DNA from: Plenodomus lindquistii
Taxonomy: Eukaryota; Ascomycota; Dothideomycetes; Pleosporales; Leptosphaeriaceae
Length of the DNA stretch: 64,000 nucleotides
Direction of reading: 5' to 3'
Assembly (NCBI GenBank): GCA_025504975.1
Contig: JANUWI010000001.1
Coordinates: 186,001-250,000, forward strand
Part shown: one piece after another, positions 53,828 through 64,000 of the stretch
Position numbering within the stretch: position 1 is the first letter of the stretch
Layout of the letters: each line of letters begins with the position of its first letter
The notes under the pieces: generated by a model
What the model saw: only the letters and a program-made list of their open reading frames with translations
Database searches by the model: none
What the model was told of the DNA's origin: nothing
Position numbers and translations under genes: made by a program

Positions 53828-54765
53828 CTATATACTTGACGACATGCACCATGACATCGCCCATGTGTTTCGACAGAACTTTTCCGTTGCAAGAGCCTTC
53901 GAGATCATCTCTAAGGTCCTCATTCGAAGCTGGGAATATGCCGGCAGCTCTTCCAGAAGACTCTGATCCACACTGAACCGCTCCACAGCATCGACGACAC
54001 GATCCATGGGCACGAATCCCATGACGTCCAATAATAAGCCAGCCTCGCTAGTCATGAAATTGGCCGTCAGCGTCATTGCCGTCTTAATGTACCAAGGCGC
54101 AACGAGGTTGATTCGTACTGGAGGCGAGCAGCGAATGCCGCGATCTCTGATCCCATAGAAGAGGCCTCGCACGCCAAATTTGGATGTGCTATACGTCCTG
54201 GAGGAAGGATACCCCACATAACCAGCAATCGAGGCAATGAGTATAATGGCTGGCTTGAAGATGTCTCTGGTGTCGCGTGGGAGGCGGAAATAATGCATCG
54301 CGAAATAGCAGGTGTTATAGGTGGCGTGCAGATTGATGTCTACGCCGAGGAAACCAGGCTTGGGTGGTGGTGGACTGCTCATCGTTGGAGTTTCCGCGGG
54401 GATCATGTCGAAGAGATTCTGCTCAGTCATTACGCCAGCGTTGGGTATGACAACATCGATACGTCCGCCACCGAAATCGATCGCCTTCCTGAACGCGTTT
54501 GTCTGCGCCTCGTATGAGGTGACATCACAATGTACAAATTGGACCTGGAAGCATTTTGCAACGAGGTTCTGCGCAGCAATTTCGCCAAGGTCCTTGTTGA
54601 TATCCGCGATAGTAACACACGCACCAACTCTAGCTAGGCGCGTAACGATTGCTAGTCAAATCCCTGCAGATCCGCCTGTGACTAGGACATAGAGGTTTCT
54701 GAGGTCCGAAGGGTCGATACGTTGTTGAACGTGATAGAAGTTGCCGTAGGTGCCGCTTCAGCCAT
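53828..54765 (-). pseudogene. Short-chain dehydrogenase pseudogene
   Basis: The minus strand encodes a complete-looking SDR: RIDPSDLRNLYVLVTGGSAGI, then a TGA (54658-54656), then LAIVTRLARVGACVTIADIN, VQFVHCDVTSYEAQTNAF, DVVIPNAGVMTEQ, IILIASIAGYVGYPSSRTYS, TSKFGVRGLF (catalytic YSTSK) and VRINLVAPWYIKTAM. The TGA replaces what should be the last Gly of the TGGSAGIG cofactor loop, a one-base change from GGA. The plausible start ATG at 54765 (MAEAAPTATSITFNN) is in another frame, so a second lesion lies near 54700-54725. The fold resembles fungal 15-hydroxyprostaglandin-dehydrogenase-like SDRs. It is not functional as assembled. Confidence 0.8.
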
Positions 54766-55322
54766 GGTGTTTGTCTGTCCCGAAGTTGAGATGTGATTGC
54801 AGATTGCAACGAGCGTTATGCGTAGGAACAAACCAAGACGAAATTTTAACAAGTCACAAGTTTCAGAGTCCACGGTCGTTGTTGAAAAAGCTTTGAATCT
54901 TTTAGTATTATCGGTAATACCGGTGATCTATTGTTATATCGATCCCTGAGAACCTACTAGCGAGCACGGCCCGCAAGGAGATAAAGCGGGGTAGTATGCT
55001 CGACTAGTTCAGGACGTGTAATGTCCCTTATCCGACTCCGCATCTTGTACGATAGACAAGAATTGGTATTTCAGACGCTTCAGACGAATGCCACGTCGGG
55101 TATGAACTCTCGGCACAGCGGAGACATCGCACTCAGATCGCCGTCCCTGGATCCGACCCTCAGTGATCTCTCGCAACATCATTGCTGATGCCTAAATTTG
55201 TGCGCACCGAGGCATTCGGGAGGATTTTAAGAGAGAATCTTAGAGCTGGGAGCCTCTCGAAAGCGCGATCATTGTGTCGTGAGAAATCGAGAGTTAAATT
55301 CGTGGCGCGCGTCTTACAACTT
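54766..55322. other. Intergenic
   Basis: Promoter side of the SDR relic and 3' side of the Zn2Cys6 gene; no gene is supported. Confidence 0.4.
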
Positions 55323-56864
55323 TCAGCCGAGCGTGAACGACCACTGCCAATCTTTGAGTATCTCTTCCCAATCTCGCCTCTGTCCGCCTTCTAACTTGGG
55401 ACGCCACACCTCTTTCAAAACTCTCTGTACGCTGCCGACGTTTTCGTACCGGTTCCTGTTCTGAATATCTTCAAGTCGTTTCAAACAAGTCTCGATAGCC
55501 GCATCTTCGTCCAATTCAGCACCAGCAAGGAAAATGGGATAGAGTAGACTAGATTCGGCAGGACTGCCAGGGGGTATCCGCGCTATGAACTCCATGGCGC
55601 GCAGAGCACAATTGGGAATAAGTGATTTATGGGTCGGCGAATTTCGATAAAGTTGGATGAGCGCAGCAAGTCGGTAGGCTTCTGCGAGTGCGATAAGATC
55701 GAGGGCAATAGGAAGTTCGACGCCTAGTGCAAAAGGATTGTCGTAGGTCCAGTTTTGAATGCCAGTCTCGATGGCGTGGAAGGAAGCTTCCGTGACATGC
55801 GGGAAAGCAGGATTCGAAGACGTTACATACTGAATGCGAGAGATGAGGTCGCAGAGCTGGTAGTTGATGCCCATGAGCGGATCTATGGTCACTGGCATGA
55901 GCGTAGCACTGAGGGGTGCAAGATCTTGCTCAATGGAAGGTGATGGAGAGGCATGGGACACTCTAGCCATCAAGGATGCGCTTGCAAAATGATAGGTGAA
56001 ATGCCGTTGGAGTGAATCGACTTCGATGCAGTCCATGATGCTCTGCTCAGGTGTAAGTGAAGCCAAGATGCGCTGCACGCTTTTGAGCTGAGCGATCCAT
56101 CGTGTGGTTTTCATGCCGTTCAAAGCTTCCAATCCCACAAGAATCAGTATCACGGCTGCGACTTGGTAAGTGTCCCTTGGCAGGCCTCCGGTTGGGACAA
56201 CGCGGTCCTTGATGAAGGCATAACATTTTCGTTCGTGGCGAGATGACACAGCACGTAGATACGAGGCTCGTGTGTCATTTGGAGTGCGGCGTGCCAGCTG
56301 GGCAGAGGTGATTGCCAGAATGGCATCTAGCATGCCATCAATTTGCAAAGCCCATGGCATATACAGCGAAGTGTAAAAGCTTGTTGGCGTGGTCGCGACT
56401 GAGACACTGGGCACAAAAGCCTCGACAAAATACTGTAGGAGATGCTTTCTTTCCGCCGCGGCATCCGATGGCAGAGCGTCCCACACGTCCAATGCAGGTC
56501 GCAGTGGCCCCACGACCAGCTCGGGTGACGGCGAGCCCTGTGATGAAGATGACGCTGCAACTAGTTTACGTGGGGCTTGCCATGCGCAGCTGAGGTTGAG
56601 ACGCGTGCAGTTGTTGCACTGAGGCTGGTGGTTGTCGCATCGCTTGCGCCTTTGCCGACATGTCAGACATCCTTGGCGGCTCCTGGGAGCAAATTTCCGC
56701 TGCCGTGGCTTTGGCTCAGCCATGGCAAGGGTTGTCACCGCGCGCTTAGACGGGCGTGCATCATCGCGTGAACGCGATTGGGGAAGTCGTCGTGGTGCGA
56801 TGTGGTGAATCGAAGTGGATTGACTGACAGTGGAAAACGGCTGGCGAATGTGGAAGGGGCCCAC
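55323..56864 (-). CDS. Zn2Cys6 transcription factor
   Basis: A single-exon 513-aa frame. The zinc cluster near residues 66-94 reads CLTCRQRRKRCDNHQPQC, then NNCTRLNLSC, a perfect C-x2-C-x6-C-x6-C-x2-C-x6-C. The remainder matches the fungal-specific regulatory domain of the shorter type (Fungal_trans_2), with YFVEAFVPSVSVATTPTSFY, DGMLDAILAITSAQLARRTP and a Leu-rich helical middle. The ATG giving MAEPKPRQRKFAPRSRQG (48th codon) is equally plausible as start and places the cluster in its usual N-terminal position. It is nuclear, binds CGG-type sites and is divergently transcribed from the acid phosphatase across a ~0.57 kb promoter, so it may regulate that gene. Confidence 0.92.
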   Translation of the reverse strand: MGPFHIRQPFSTVSQSTSIHHIAPRRLPQSRSRDDARPSKRAVTTLAMAEPKPRQRKFAPRSRQGCLTCRQRRKRCDNHQPQCNNCTRLNLSCAWQAPRKLVAASSSSQGSPSPELVVGPLRPALDVWDALPSDAAAERKHLLQYFVEAFVPSVSVATTPTSFYTSLYMPWALQIDGMLDAILAITSAQLARRTPNDTRASYLRAVSSRHERKCYAFIKDRVVPTGGLPRDTYQVAAVILILVGLEALNGMKTTRWIAQLKSVQRILASLTPEQSIMDCIEVDSLQRHFTYHFASASLMARVSHASPSPSIEQDLAPLSATLMPVTIDPLMGINYQLCDLISRIQYVTSSNPAFPHVTEASFHAIETGIQNWTYDNPFALGVELPIALDLIALAEAYRLAALIQLYRNSPTHKSLIPNCALRAMEFIARIPPGSPAESSLLYPIFLAGAELDEDAAIETCLKRLEDIQNRNRYENVGSVQRVLKEVWRPKLEGGQRRDWEEILKDWQWSFTLG

Positions 56865-57429
56865 GGCAGGGCCACATCCGAATCACGCACCGCAGTGTGC
56901 TCCACACCAACTGCCACGGGTTGCGATTGGCCATCGCCGACTTGCGTTATCAACCACCAGATAAACATTTCCTCACCCGATATGTCCGTCGCTGTTCAAG
57001 ACGACGTGTGTGTGCATTCCAGCATACCAATGTGGCATGTCGTTCTGAGCTGCCAACTGGCGTGGCCTGCATCGTGCCTCCTCCCCAACACCCATTCACT
57101 ACAACCATCGTCCGTCGACAACACAGACCCACTACCCACGTACTCTATACAGTGCCATTCTACCGGCCTTCGTTTGTCGCGCCCTCTCACTGCTCGCAGC
57201 GTCTCCACGTGTGCGCCATGTCTCTGGCGCCCCAAAGCATCCTTGTCGTTCGGCAGCCTAGTTAGGAAACATAGCCATGTTCATCCCCGACGCTACTGAT
57301 ATTTCCTGCGCAATGGAAAACCTCATGAAAGCTCGACGTATAAAGTCGGCGTAGCTGGCTGTAAAGTACGTGTCAGTAGCAGACCGCCATTGCATACAGC
57401 GACCCTCGAACCAGGGCGAGCATCACACG
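56865..57429. promoter_or_regulatory. Divergent promoter, Zn2Cys6 regulator / acid phosphatase
   Basis: The shared upstream region of the two divergent genes. Short frames on both strands are shadows. A TATA-like CGTATAAAGT at 57336-57345 lies ~85 bp before the phosphatase ATG. Confidence 0.5.
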
Positions 57430-58928
57430 ATGCAACACATCGCTACACTCCTCGCAGCTTCGCTTGCCGCCGGGACCGTCGCAGGCCAAGATTTCAATGT
57501 TTTGCAGCATCTCGGTGGGAACGGACAATGGCTGCCAGGTACGCTGTTTTATTCACTGGGCACAACCACAACGCCCTCTCACGTGACATCTCAAATTGAC
57601 ATCGAGAAACAGGTCCAGAAATCACAGGCATCTCATCCGATGTACCTTCTGGCTGCAAGGTTGACCTGGCCGCGTTCTTCTCGCGTCACGGTAGTCGCTA
57701 TCCCGATACTGGCGCATATGCGGAATGGACCTCGCTGTATCAGCACCTGCAAGCTGCGCCTTTCGAGGTCAACGACCAAAAGCTTCGATTTCTGAAGACA
57801 TGGAGACCTGTTCTATCGAACCCAGACCGACAGATTGCTCAGCTGTCGCCCACCGGCTACGGGGAGCTGCACGAGATGGGCACTACATGGAGGCTTCGTT
57901 ACCCAGACCTGTACGAGTACAACACGCCCTTCACCATGTGGGCCAATTGGTACAAGAGCAGTCCTCGTGTGCGAGACAGCGCACGGCTCTTCGCGCAAGG
58001 CTTCGTGGGTCCCAATGCAACTGAGCTCACAACCATATATGCGCTCAACAGTAGCGACGCTCGATCGTGGATGAACTCTCTCGCAACTAGCGATTTGTGC
58101 AGCGCTTACGCCGACGAAGGCGGAAGTCCTTACAAGGATGAGTGGGACAATATCTACCTCCCGCATATCAGAGCGCGACTCAATGCTGAGATCCAAGGAA
58201 ATTTCACTTTCACCCAGCAAGAAGTCTCCATTATTCCATATCTGTGTGGCTTCGAGACACAGATCACTGGCCGTCGAAGCCCTTTCTGTGATATCTTCAC
58301 GGAGGAAGAGATTCTCCAATACGAGTATGCGCAAGATCTGCGATACTGGTATGGAAATGGCCTAGGCTCAGATATCGAGAAGTACCAGATGCTGCCAATT
58401 GTCGACATGGTCGTCAGACGGTTCATGGACGGCCCAGAAGCGACTTACGATAATGGCAACTCCACTTTCACACCACCCAACATCATGGCGTCCTTTTCCA
58501 ATGATGGTCAGATTAACCAGATCATAGCAGCCATCGGTGTATTCGACAACGAGCCCCAGCTACCAGGCAATATGACTCTTCCCAACAGGCTTTTCCGAGC
58601 AAGCCGTCTCACCCCAATGCGTGGCACGGTAGCTTTTGAACGTTTATCCTGCTCTGCTAGCCCGACGAACAGCTCAAACGCTTCCAGTAACCAGACGTAC
58701 ATGCGCATTCGTCTCAACGAAGTCGTGTACCCAGTCGCAGGATGCACAAGTGGTCCTGGGTCTTCCTGCCCACTTCCTCAATACAAGAATATTGTCGAGA
58801 AGAAGCTTGCTACGGCTGGAAGCTTTACCAAGTTATGCAACACCACGGACCCTTCCTTTTCCGGCCAGCCCCGAGCTGAATTCTTCATGGAAAATACCCT
58901 TCCTTTCGCCACTGTTGTAAAGCCGTAG
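57430..58928 (+). CDS. Secreted histidine acid phosphatase
   Basis: Exons 57430-57538 and 57613-58928 encode 474 aa. A signal peptide covers residues 1-19 (MQHIATLLAASLAAGTVAG). The 74-nt intron joins WLPG and PEITGISSDVPSGC. The catalytic RHGSRYP motif follows KVDLAAFFS. The later HD proton-donor motif of the family is replaced by Asn-Asp in IMASFSNDGQINQIIAAI, a difference from classical phytases and acid phosphatases. Several N-glycosylation sequons (NATELT, NSSD, NFTF, NSTF, NMTL) and Cys residues fit a secreted glycoprotein of the usual ~470 residues. It would release phosphate from organic esters; phytase activity cannot be inferred. Confidence 0.9.
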
Positions 58929-59901
58929 ACAAGTGAAATCAGCTTGACTCGAGTAGAAAATGATACGCGTATTCTTCGTCCACCATCGTAGCCTTCCCAA
59001 CTGAGCGAAGTAGTCTCCCAACGTGAGGACATTTCACGTCAGGTCTACGAACCCATAAAAGTGCTCAGGAACAGTACAACGTGTCAAATCAGAGCGAATC
59101 AAACTAACTGACAATCCATCTCGGCACCACCTGCACTCGACAACCCGACATGTACACCTACAGGGCGCGACCATAGTCTCCTAGCTTTAGCGACGGAGTA
59201 CCAGTACCTGTAGCGCGCCCCACATGCCCGTCTTTGACTCAGCTACCCAAGGCGCAGGGCGCGAAATACCAGAAATAACTGAACATATCGAGAGCATTAC
59301 ACGACGAATTTAGCGAGTCGCCTGATGTTGCCAGTAATTTCGTTAGTCGTAACCAATCAGCCTCATCAATGGCGTTTCCATCCCCGACTTTGATTCGCAG
59401 GCCACACGACCGCCGGGAAACAATGTGCTTAGCGTGTTCGACGTCCCAGCTCATACGAACACAGTCACAGGACATGCAAGGCGCGGTGGCCGTCGCAAAA
59501 CGCTTGTAGATGGCCTCACGGGCGTAAACGCTAAAAAGTACAAAGCCGGGTTCGGAGTCACGACAAGGTGTAGATACCTAGGTATATAAGGGTCATGCTG
59601 ATCTCATGTATACTCGTCATACAGATACCTATCAAAGCAAGCATTCTCGAACATCAAACAAAGCAAACCTCTTCAAACATCAAAATCGACGTTTCGTCTG
59701 GGAAAATACGAGCGTGTGCACGACCTCAGGATTTTTTTTAGTAGTTACGACAAATCCCCCAATCAAAGTCACTGAACACTGAACATCCTCATCTTCTCAA
59801 CTTATCATCCACAAACTCTACCTCTCACACCTACCCAACCAACCGCCCCACCGCCGCTCCAAAGGCCTCAAACCACCCAAACCACCGCACATCGCCATCA
59901 A
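58929..59901. other. Intergenic
   Basis: About 1 kb with no gene-like frame. The last ~150 bases are strongly C/T- and A/C-rich, a typical leader for the small gene that follows. Confidence 0.4.
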
Positions 59902-60171
59902 ATGTCCACCTCCACAGCAACAACCCCCCGCACATCTCTCGAGCTGCTCAAATCACTCATATCCTCATCCACCGCCTCCCTCGCCCCATCATCATCCTCA
60001 ACACTGGGAAAGAAGAGCAAAGCGAGTGAACTCTGGAGCGCCTTCAAGCGCCATGCCAGGGAACATCATCACAGCGTTAATGCGGCGTATGCGACGTACT
60101 ATGGGCAAGGGGTTCCGTCAGGCGCTGGGGGAAGAGAGGTGTGGACTTATTCGAGGGGTGGACGGTCATAG
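59902..60171 (+). CDS. Small Ser/Thr-rich hypothetical protein
   Basis: An 89-aa frame: a Ser/Thr-rich N-terminal half (MSTSTATTPRTSLELLKSLI, SSSTASLAPSSSS) followed by a basic helix (KKSKASELWSAFKRHAREHH) and a Gly/Tyr-rich end (YATYYGQGVPSGAGG). The C-rich leader and ATG context look like a real fungal start. There is no signal peptide and no recognised domain. It could be a conserved small stress or cytoskeletal protein, but that is speculation. Confidence 0.5.
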   Translation: MSTSTATTPRTSLELLKSLISSSTASLAPSSSSTLGKKSKASELWSAFKRHAREHHHSVNAAYATYYGQGVPSGAGGREVWTYSRGGRS

Positions 60172-60477
60172 GGGTGTGTGGTGGAGCTGATGAGGAGGGT
60201 TGTGCGTGTTTGTGGAGTTTGGAATTTGGGTTGTGTTTGTATTGCCGTGGATCTGGGGGAGGATGCCTAATACCTAGGGACTGTTTTTTGTCGATTGCGC
60301 TGTTGGTTTCTTTTCAAAGTCAGATGCGCTATTTGACTAGAAGCATATAGCGCGATCGCACTTCGTTGTTAGAATAGTGCTCATGATCATTATTACTTGT
60401 AACCCCTAATGCCCAATCAACCCGTGTTTCCTACCATGAGAGATATACACCCCACGACGACTCATCTCGCGTGTCTC

Positions 60478-62630
60478 TTACGCGCCTACCAAAGCATCCA
60501 ACAACGACTTCATCTGCTCCTTCGAAATACTACCCGTATTAATCACATCACCACCCTGCTGCAACCGTATACTCTCCACCATAACCTGTCCCCGCGCAAG
60601 CTCCCCAATCGGAGACGGGAGCACAGCATCCTTCCCCAGCCCCGCATCCTTGGGCAACTGAATATCCTCACTACGATCATACTCGCCCGGCACCGGACCA
60701 AACGGCGAAACAATCTTATTAGCATTGTACGCTTCGGTAGCGTCGCTTGGGGCTTTGCTTTTGTGCGAGTGTTTCCAGAGGAATTGGTAGACGCCGCGGA
60801 CTGCACTTTCCAGCGCGCCGACGACCCACGCGTGATACGCGGATGCGGCTTCGCCGATCATTACGTATTTTCGGTCGGATTGGGTGAGGTCGTTGTACCA
60901 GTTACTGAACTGGCCGGGGCCAAAGTACGCGAAGGCGCCGACGGTGCGCGGATTGGAGTACCAATTGTATGCGTAGTGGTCGAGGTAGTTGGAATCTATG
61001 AGTTCGTAGAGTTCTTGGTATACCTCGTTATTGCCTGTGGGAGAGTGGAGTCGGGCTAGGTCGTTGAAGAGGAGCTTTTTGAGCTCATCTTCGTTTGCGG
61101 GAGATTGCTTGTCGATTAGAGCACCAATGCCTTCGGCTTCTTGAGACCAGGTGTAGGATACGAGGAGGACGCCTGGGCCGTTCTTGTCGTCCTGTAGGTT
61201 GTAGGAGAGATATACACAGCAACGGATTGGCAAGTCAGTCCTGCCTAAGCTGCCTTCGGTGATGCCTAGCCTGGTCATCCACCATAGTGACTTGAAGCGG
61301 ATACCGACTTTGCAGGATGCACCGTAATTCAAAGATCGAACAGCTGATTTGACGCCCCAGGACAGATTCAGTCCTTCGAGGTGCATATGCTGCATGGCGC
61401 CAAGCGGTACTGAGTTGAAGACAGCATCATATCGATCCGGTTCACTGCCATCCTCGAGAGTAACTGCCACCTCGATCTGTTTGTCAACTTCCTGGTGGTA
61501 GGGTATAGCTTTCAAAACCTTATTGAAGTGAATGTTTTCCTGGTGCTCGATCTGATCTCTCATCCGGTATGCAATCTCCGCTGTGCCGCCTTCGACACAC
61601 TACCAGTCTGCATCGGCCTCGAAGTCAAGGCTCTCCAGGACCATTTCACTAGCAGCCTGATCATACCAACGATTGCCAAAGTTGAGCGCCTCGCAGAACT
61701 CGAGCGTCTTGTAATCGAGGGGAGGGTTGACCTGCGTCGTGAAATACTGCCGAACACTGTACGGATCAACTTCCTCTTTGAGTGTCCTCCAGAAGACCTG
61801 CGGGTCCTCGGCATTGTACATGTTCTTCAGCCATAAGATGCGTGCATCTATTAACTCGCCAGATTCCGTGTTGCGGACGTTTACTAGTAGTTTGGGGATT
61901 CGAAATGTATTGCCAGAAAGAGCTGGCTTGCCGTCTTTTTGGACAACCTGCACGCCATTGTAAAGTGCCGGCTGATTGACACCTTTGTAATGGTACGGTA
62001 TGAGATCGCCTGGTTGAGGTCGCAGAGTTTCAGGATTGACAGGCGTCATTCCCAACGTCTTGAAGAGAGCAAAGGTCCTACTCCAGTGTCAATGTTAAAT
62101 CCTTCGTGATGCAACTGAACAGCCTACCGCTCCATGATCTTTACTTCTGGGAATCGCATGGCCCCAACATCGTAGTAGTCATGAGGTCCAATCATCGGCT
62201 GGCCATCCTTTTGCGGAAACGTATACGTGTAGAGCCGGCCGCCGATTCTTTCTTCCTCGGCTTCAAAGATGGTATAATCAACATTGAGATCCGGGAACTT
62301 CTTATTCAGGTGGTCAAAGAGCATCGCAGTGAACATTCCCGCAACTCCGGCACCAATGATACCAGCCTTGAAGCCTTGACGAGGTTCACTCGTTGTTGAG
62401 GCAGCGCGAGTGTTGGCAACGGGCAAAAGGTGTGTCACATCCGCGGTGTCAGTGGGCTTGAACGATCAGCATATTTGCCTTGAGGAATCAGCTAGATAAC
62501 ATACCACAACAGTTGCTTCTCTCTGAACTTTTGCAAGATCTTCTCGAATCGATTGGGCTGCCCATTGAGCACGGTAGGAAATCTTGTTGAGAGGAACCGG
62601 AACTTGCCCCTCAGTGGCTGAAATCGCCAT
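60478..62630 (-). pseudogene. L-amino-acid oxidase-like flavoprotein interrupted by one amber codon
   Basis: Exons 62630-62505, 62456-62128 and 62077-60478 make a 684-codon frame, full length for fungal L-amino-acid oxidases, except for a TAG at 61602-61600. The FAD loop is KAGIIGAGVAGMFTAMLFDH, the GG motif EEERIGGRLYTYTF, and the C-terminal FAD block YVMIGEAASAYHAWVVGALE. Around the stop the frame reads LESLDFEADADW-stop-CVEGGTAEIAYRMRDQ; relatives have an aromatic residue there, so TAC/TAT to TAG is the simplest change. No intron fits (the nearest GT..AG pair is 14 nt). All else is intact, so this is a very young pseudogene, a strain polymorphism, a base-call error or a readthrough case. 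An intact copy would oxidise amino acids to keto acids, ammonia and H2O2. Confidence 0.8.
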
Positions 62631-63247
62631 CGTGATCTAAAGACGGAATGAATCGTTATCTGTCGACGAACAGGCGTCGCTGTGCTGGATGTCGCGAATG
62701 TCTTGTATGAAAACCTATGAGAGCATGGCGACACCTATACATACAGGCGGCGAGCTTCGTGGGTAGCCGCTTCAGCTGAGCCAGGCTAGCATCAACTGGA
62801 GTATATCCTCGCATCTGCATGGTGAACAGTGTGATGGCCAGGCAAATCTTGCTGTTTGCGTCAGTTCTCGCAACACGCGTGCATTCTTCGTACTTGCCTC
62901 AGGTAGCCACAGTCTAGACGATATGCACCTCCCTGCAAAACGGCCACAACCGAAAAGGCGCGGCTCGTCCCTAACCTGCACAGGGATACCATGACAACAG
63001 ATTCCGAAACGTGCCATGAGAATCAAGCAAATTGATGTCCATAGTGCATATGCCGACGTTTTCTGATAGATGAGCAAAGGCATGGTTGAAATGGTTTTGA
63101 TGATGAGTCTCGACTCGACCAATTTGCATGCGGGTACTCTCAAGCTAATGCTCCTCAGCCGTACACTAGCACAAGCTGAGCACGCCGCGGTTATACTTAC
63201 ATAGGCAGTTTCGTATACTTCCATGCATCCACAACTCACTCTCCATC
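62631..63247. other. Intergenic
   Basis: Promoter of the oxidase gene and 3' side of the monooxygenase. A 191-codon minus frame (63347-62772) overlaps the true monooxygenase end in another frame and is not supported. Confidence 0.45.
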
Positions 63248-64000
63248 CTATAGCTTTGCAACGAAGCCCTCTTCCAGACACAACTTTTCCGCATCCGCAA
63301 CCACATCCACGCCATACACCTGAGTCTGCACGTCTGCATCCGCCCACTTATCTGGCACCGATCCAGACCCTGCTTTTGCAGCTGCAAATGCCCTGTCGCG
63401 TTCCTCCTTTGCCTTTCCTTCTCCAAGATGCATTGCTCGTCCACTTTCAGCCGCCAGCTCTACTAGTGTTTCAGCTCTTGGTTTGCGAAGTTTCTCATAG
63501 AGACGTAGCGCGCGCTCGATTGTTGCTGGATTGCAATCCGAGATGCGTGTTGGGCCGAGAACAACACCGAGGACTGCTCCATCTTCAATGGCTTGTGCAG
63601 CGCCTTGTGCCATGTGAGGAAGAGTAGGATGACACGCATCGCCGACCAGTGCCGTGCTGCCATTGACCCAAGTATCCAGTGGATCGTGGACTCGCAGCTT
63701 CCACTCGACGACTTCGCCTTCGGGTACTAGGTTCAACATATTGTGAATCATTGGGCAAAAGTCTCCATAAACCTCTAACATTGCCGACTTGCTTCCTTTG
63801 GTTGTATACTGTGCGTCTGGCGCACCTGCAAAATTGACATCAGGTTGTGCTGTGCTCAAATTGTAGATTTGCTTGTTGTGAATCGGATATGCGATGATGT
63901 GCTTCTTCTCACCGATCCAGCGTGTCACCGTGTCAGAGTCGATGAGTTTGAGAAGTTCCGGATCGTGCTTCATCTGATCCCGGGTCAACATGATGCGGTA
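63248..64000 (-). CDS. FAD-dependent monooxygenase, C-terminal part (partial)
   Basis: The frame is open to the right edge (reading YRIMLTRDQMKHDPELLKLI inward), so the N-terminus with the FAD loop lies outside the window. About 250 residues are visible. The second FAD-binding block of salicylate-hydroxylase-type flavoprotein monooxygenases is clear: GSTALVGDACHPTLPHMAQG, followed by AAQAIEDGAVLGVVL. WVNGSTALVGDA and RALRLYEKLRKPRAETLVEL are standard for the group, and the C-terminus is helical and acidic. The enzyme would hydroxylate an aromatic or related compound with NAD(P)H and O2; the substrate is unknown. It lies upstream of the oxidase on the same strand. Confidence 0.85.
   Translation of the reverse strand, partial: YRIMLTRDQMKHDPELLKLIDSDTVTRWIGEKKHIIAYPIHNKQIYNLSTAQPDVNFAGAPDAQYTTKGSKSAMLEVYGDFCPMIHNMLNLVPEGEVVEWKLRVHDPLDTWVNGSTALVGDACHPTLPHMAQGAAQAIEDGAVLGVVLGPTRISDCNPATIERALRLYEKLRKPRAETLVELAAESGRAMHLGEGKAKEERDRAFAAAKAGSGSVPDKWADADVQTQVYGVDVVADAEKLCLEEGFVAKL

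Noticed and set aside
62772..63347. 191-codon minus-strand frame below the monooxygenase
   Set aside because: It overlaps the real monooxygenase end in another frame and has no family features.

Overview
The window is nuclear DNA of a filamentous ascomycete. The evidence is the many genes split by 45-70 nt introns with GT..AG ends and CTAAC/CTGAC-type branch sites, together with a fungal gene set: HET domain, Zn2Cys6, Clr5-ankyrin, fungal nitrate transporter, PKA catalytic subunit and a coronin with a long C-terminal region. A Dothideomycete (Pleosporales-like) host is my inference from overall gene flavour, not something I could test.

Layout. 0.7-6.6 kb: amidase, a small unknown protein and coronin (all +). 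7.0-10.1 kb: a broken, twice-truncated GH55 glucanase relic abutting a HET-domain gene (both -). 10.6-11.7 kb: a short-chain dehydrogenase (+). 11.8-20.1 kb: an 8,358 bp mobile element. 21.3-34.8 kb: Cys-rich mini-protein, mitochondrial-type SDR with a 7-nt exon, membrane-anchored carboxylesterase, HAD hydrolase, another SDR, a Ser/Pro/Lys-rich protein, a secreted Ser/Thr-rich protein and an AIF/FSP1-like FAD oxidoreductase. 35.9-40.8 kb: a conserved block with the PKA catalytic subunit, a type II membrane glycosyltransferase and Prp38. 40.8-44.3 kb: no supported gene. 44.3-49.1 kb: nitrate transporter and a Clr5/ankyrin protein. 49.5-64 kb: accessory-like metabolism with several broken genes: a twice-frameshifted alcohol acetyltransferase-like gene, GH43 arabinanase, an SDR pseudogene, a Zn2Cys6 regulator divergent from a histidine acid phosphatase, an L-amino-acid oxidase interrupted by one amber codon, and an FAD monooxygenase running off the right edge.

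The main discovery is the mobile element at 11782-20139. It has perfect 72 bp terminal inverted repeats and a 6 bp target duplication (GACGGG). It carries five intron-containing genes: (i) a 531-aa integrase/transposase with a retroviral-type DDE core; (ii) a 439-aa protein whose last ~115 residues are an unmistakable histone H3 fold, preceded by a ~320-residue acidic, Pro-rich and RGG-rich tail; (iii) a 399-aa unknown protein with an N-terminal basic NLS-like stretch, divergently transcribed from the histone gene across a ~0.7 kb region that contains a 51-nt palindrome; (iv) a 167-aa basic unknown protein; (v) a 414-aa zinc-ribbon-like protein with charged tails. Nearly every intron and spacer in the element, but not the host DNA beside it, carries paired copies of an 8-mer CTATTACA (or its complement TGTAATAG) about 12-13 nt apart, with five tandem copies abutting the integrase stop codon. 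The identical TIRs and open genes imply a recent, possibly active insertion. A transposon that encodes its own H3-type histone and carries dispersed iteron-like sites is the system I would follow up first.

Exon limits were placed by eye from splice signals and reading-frame continuity. No similarity search was run; family assignments rest on recognised motifs.
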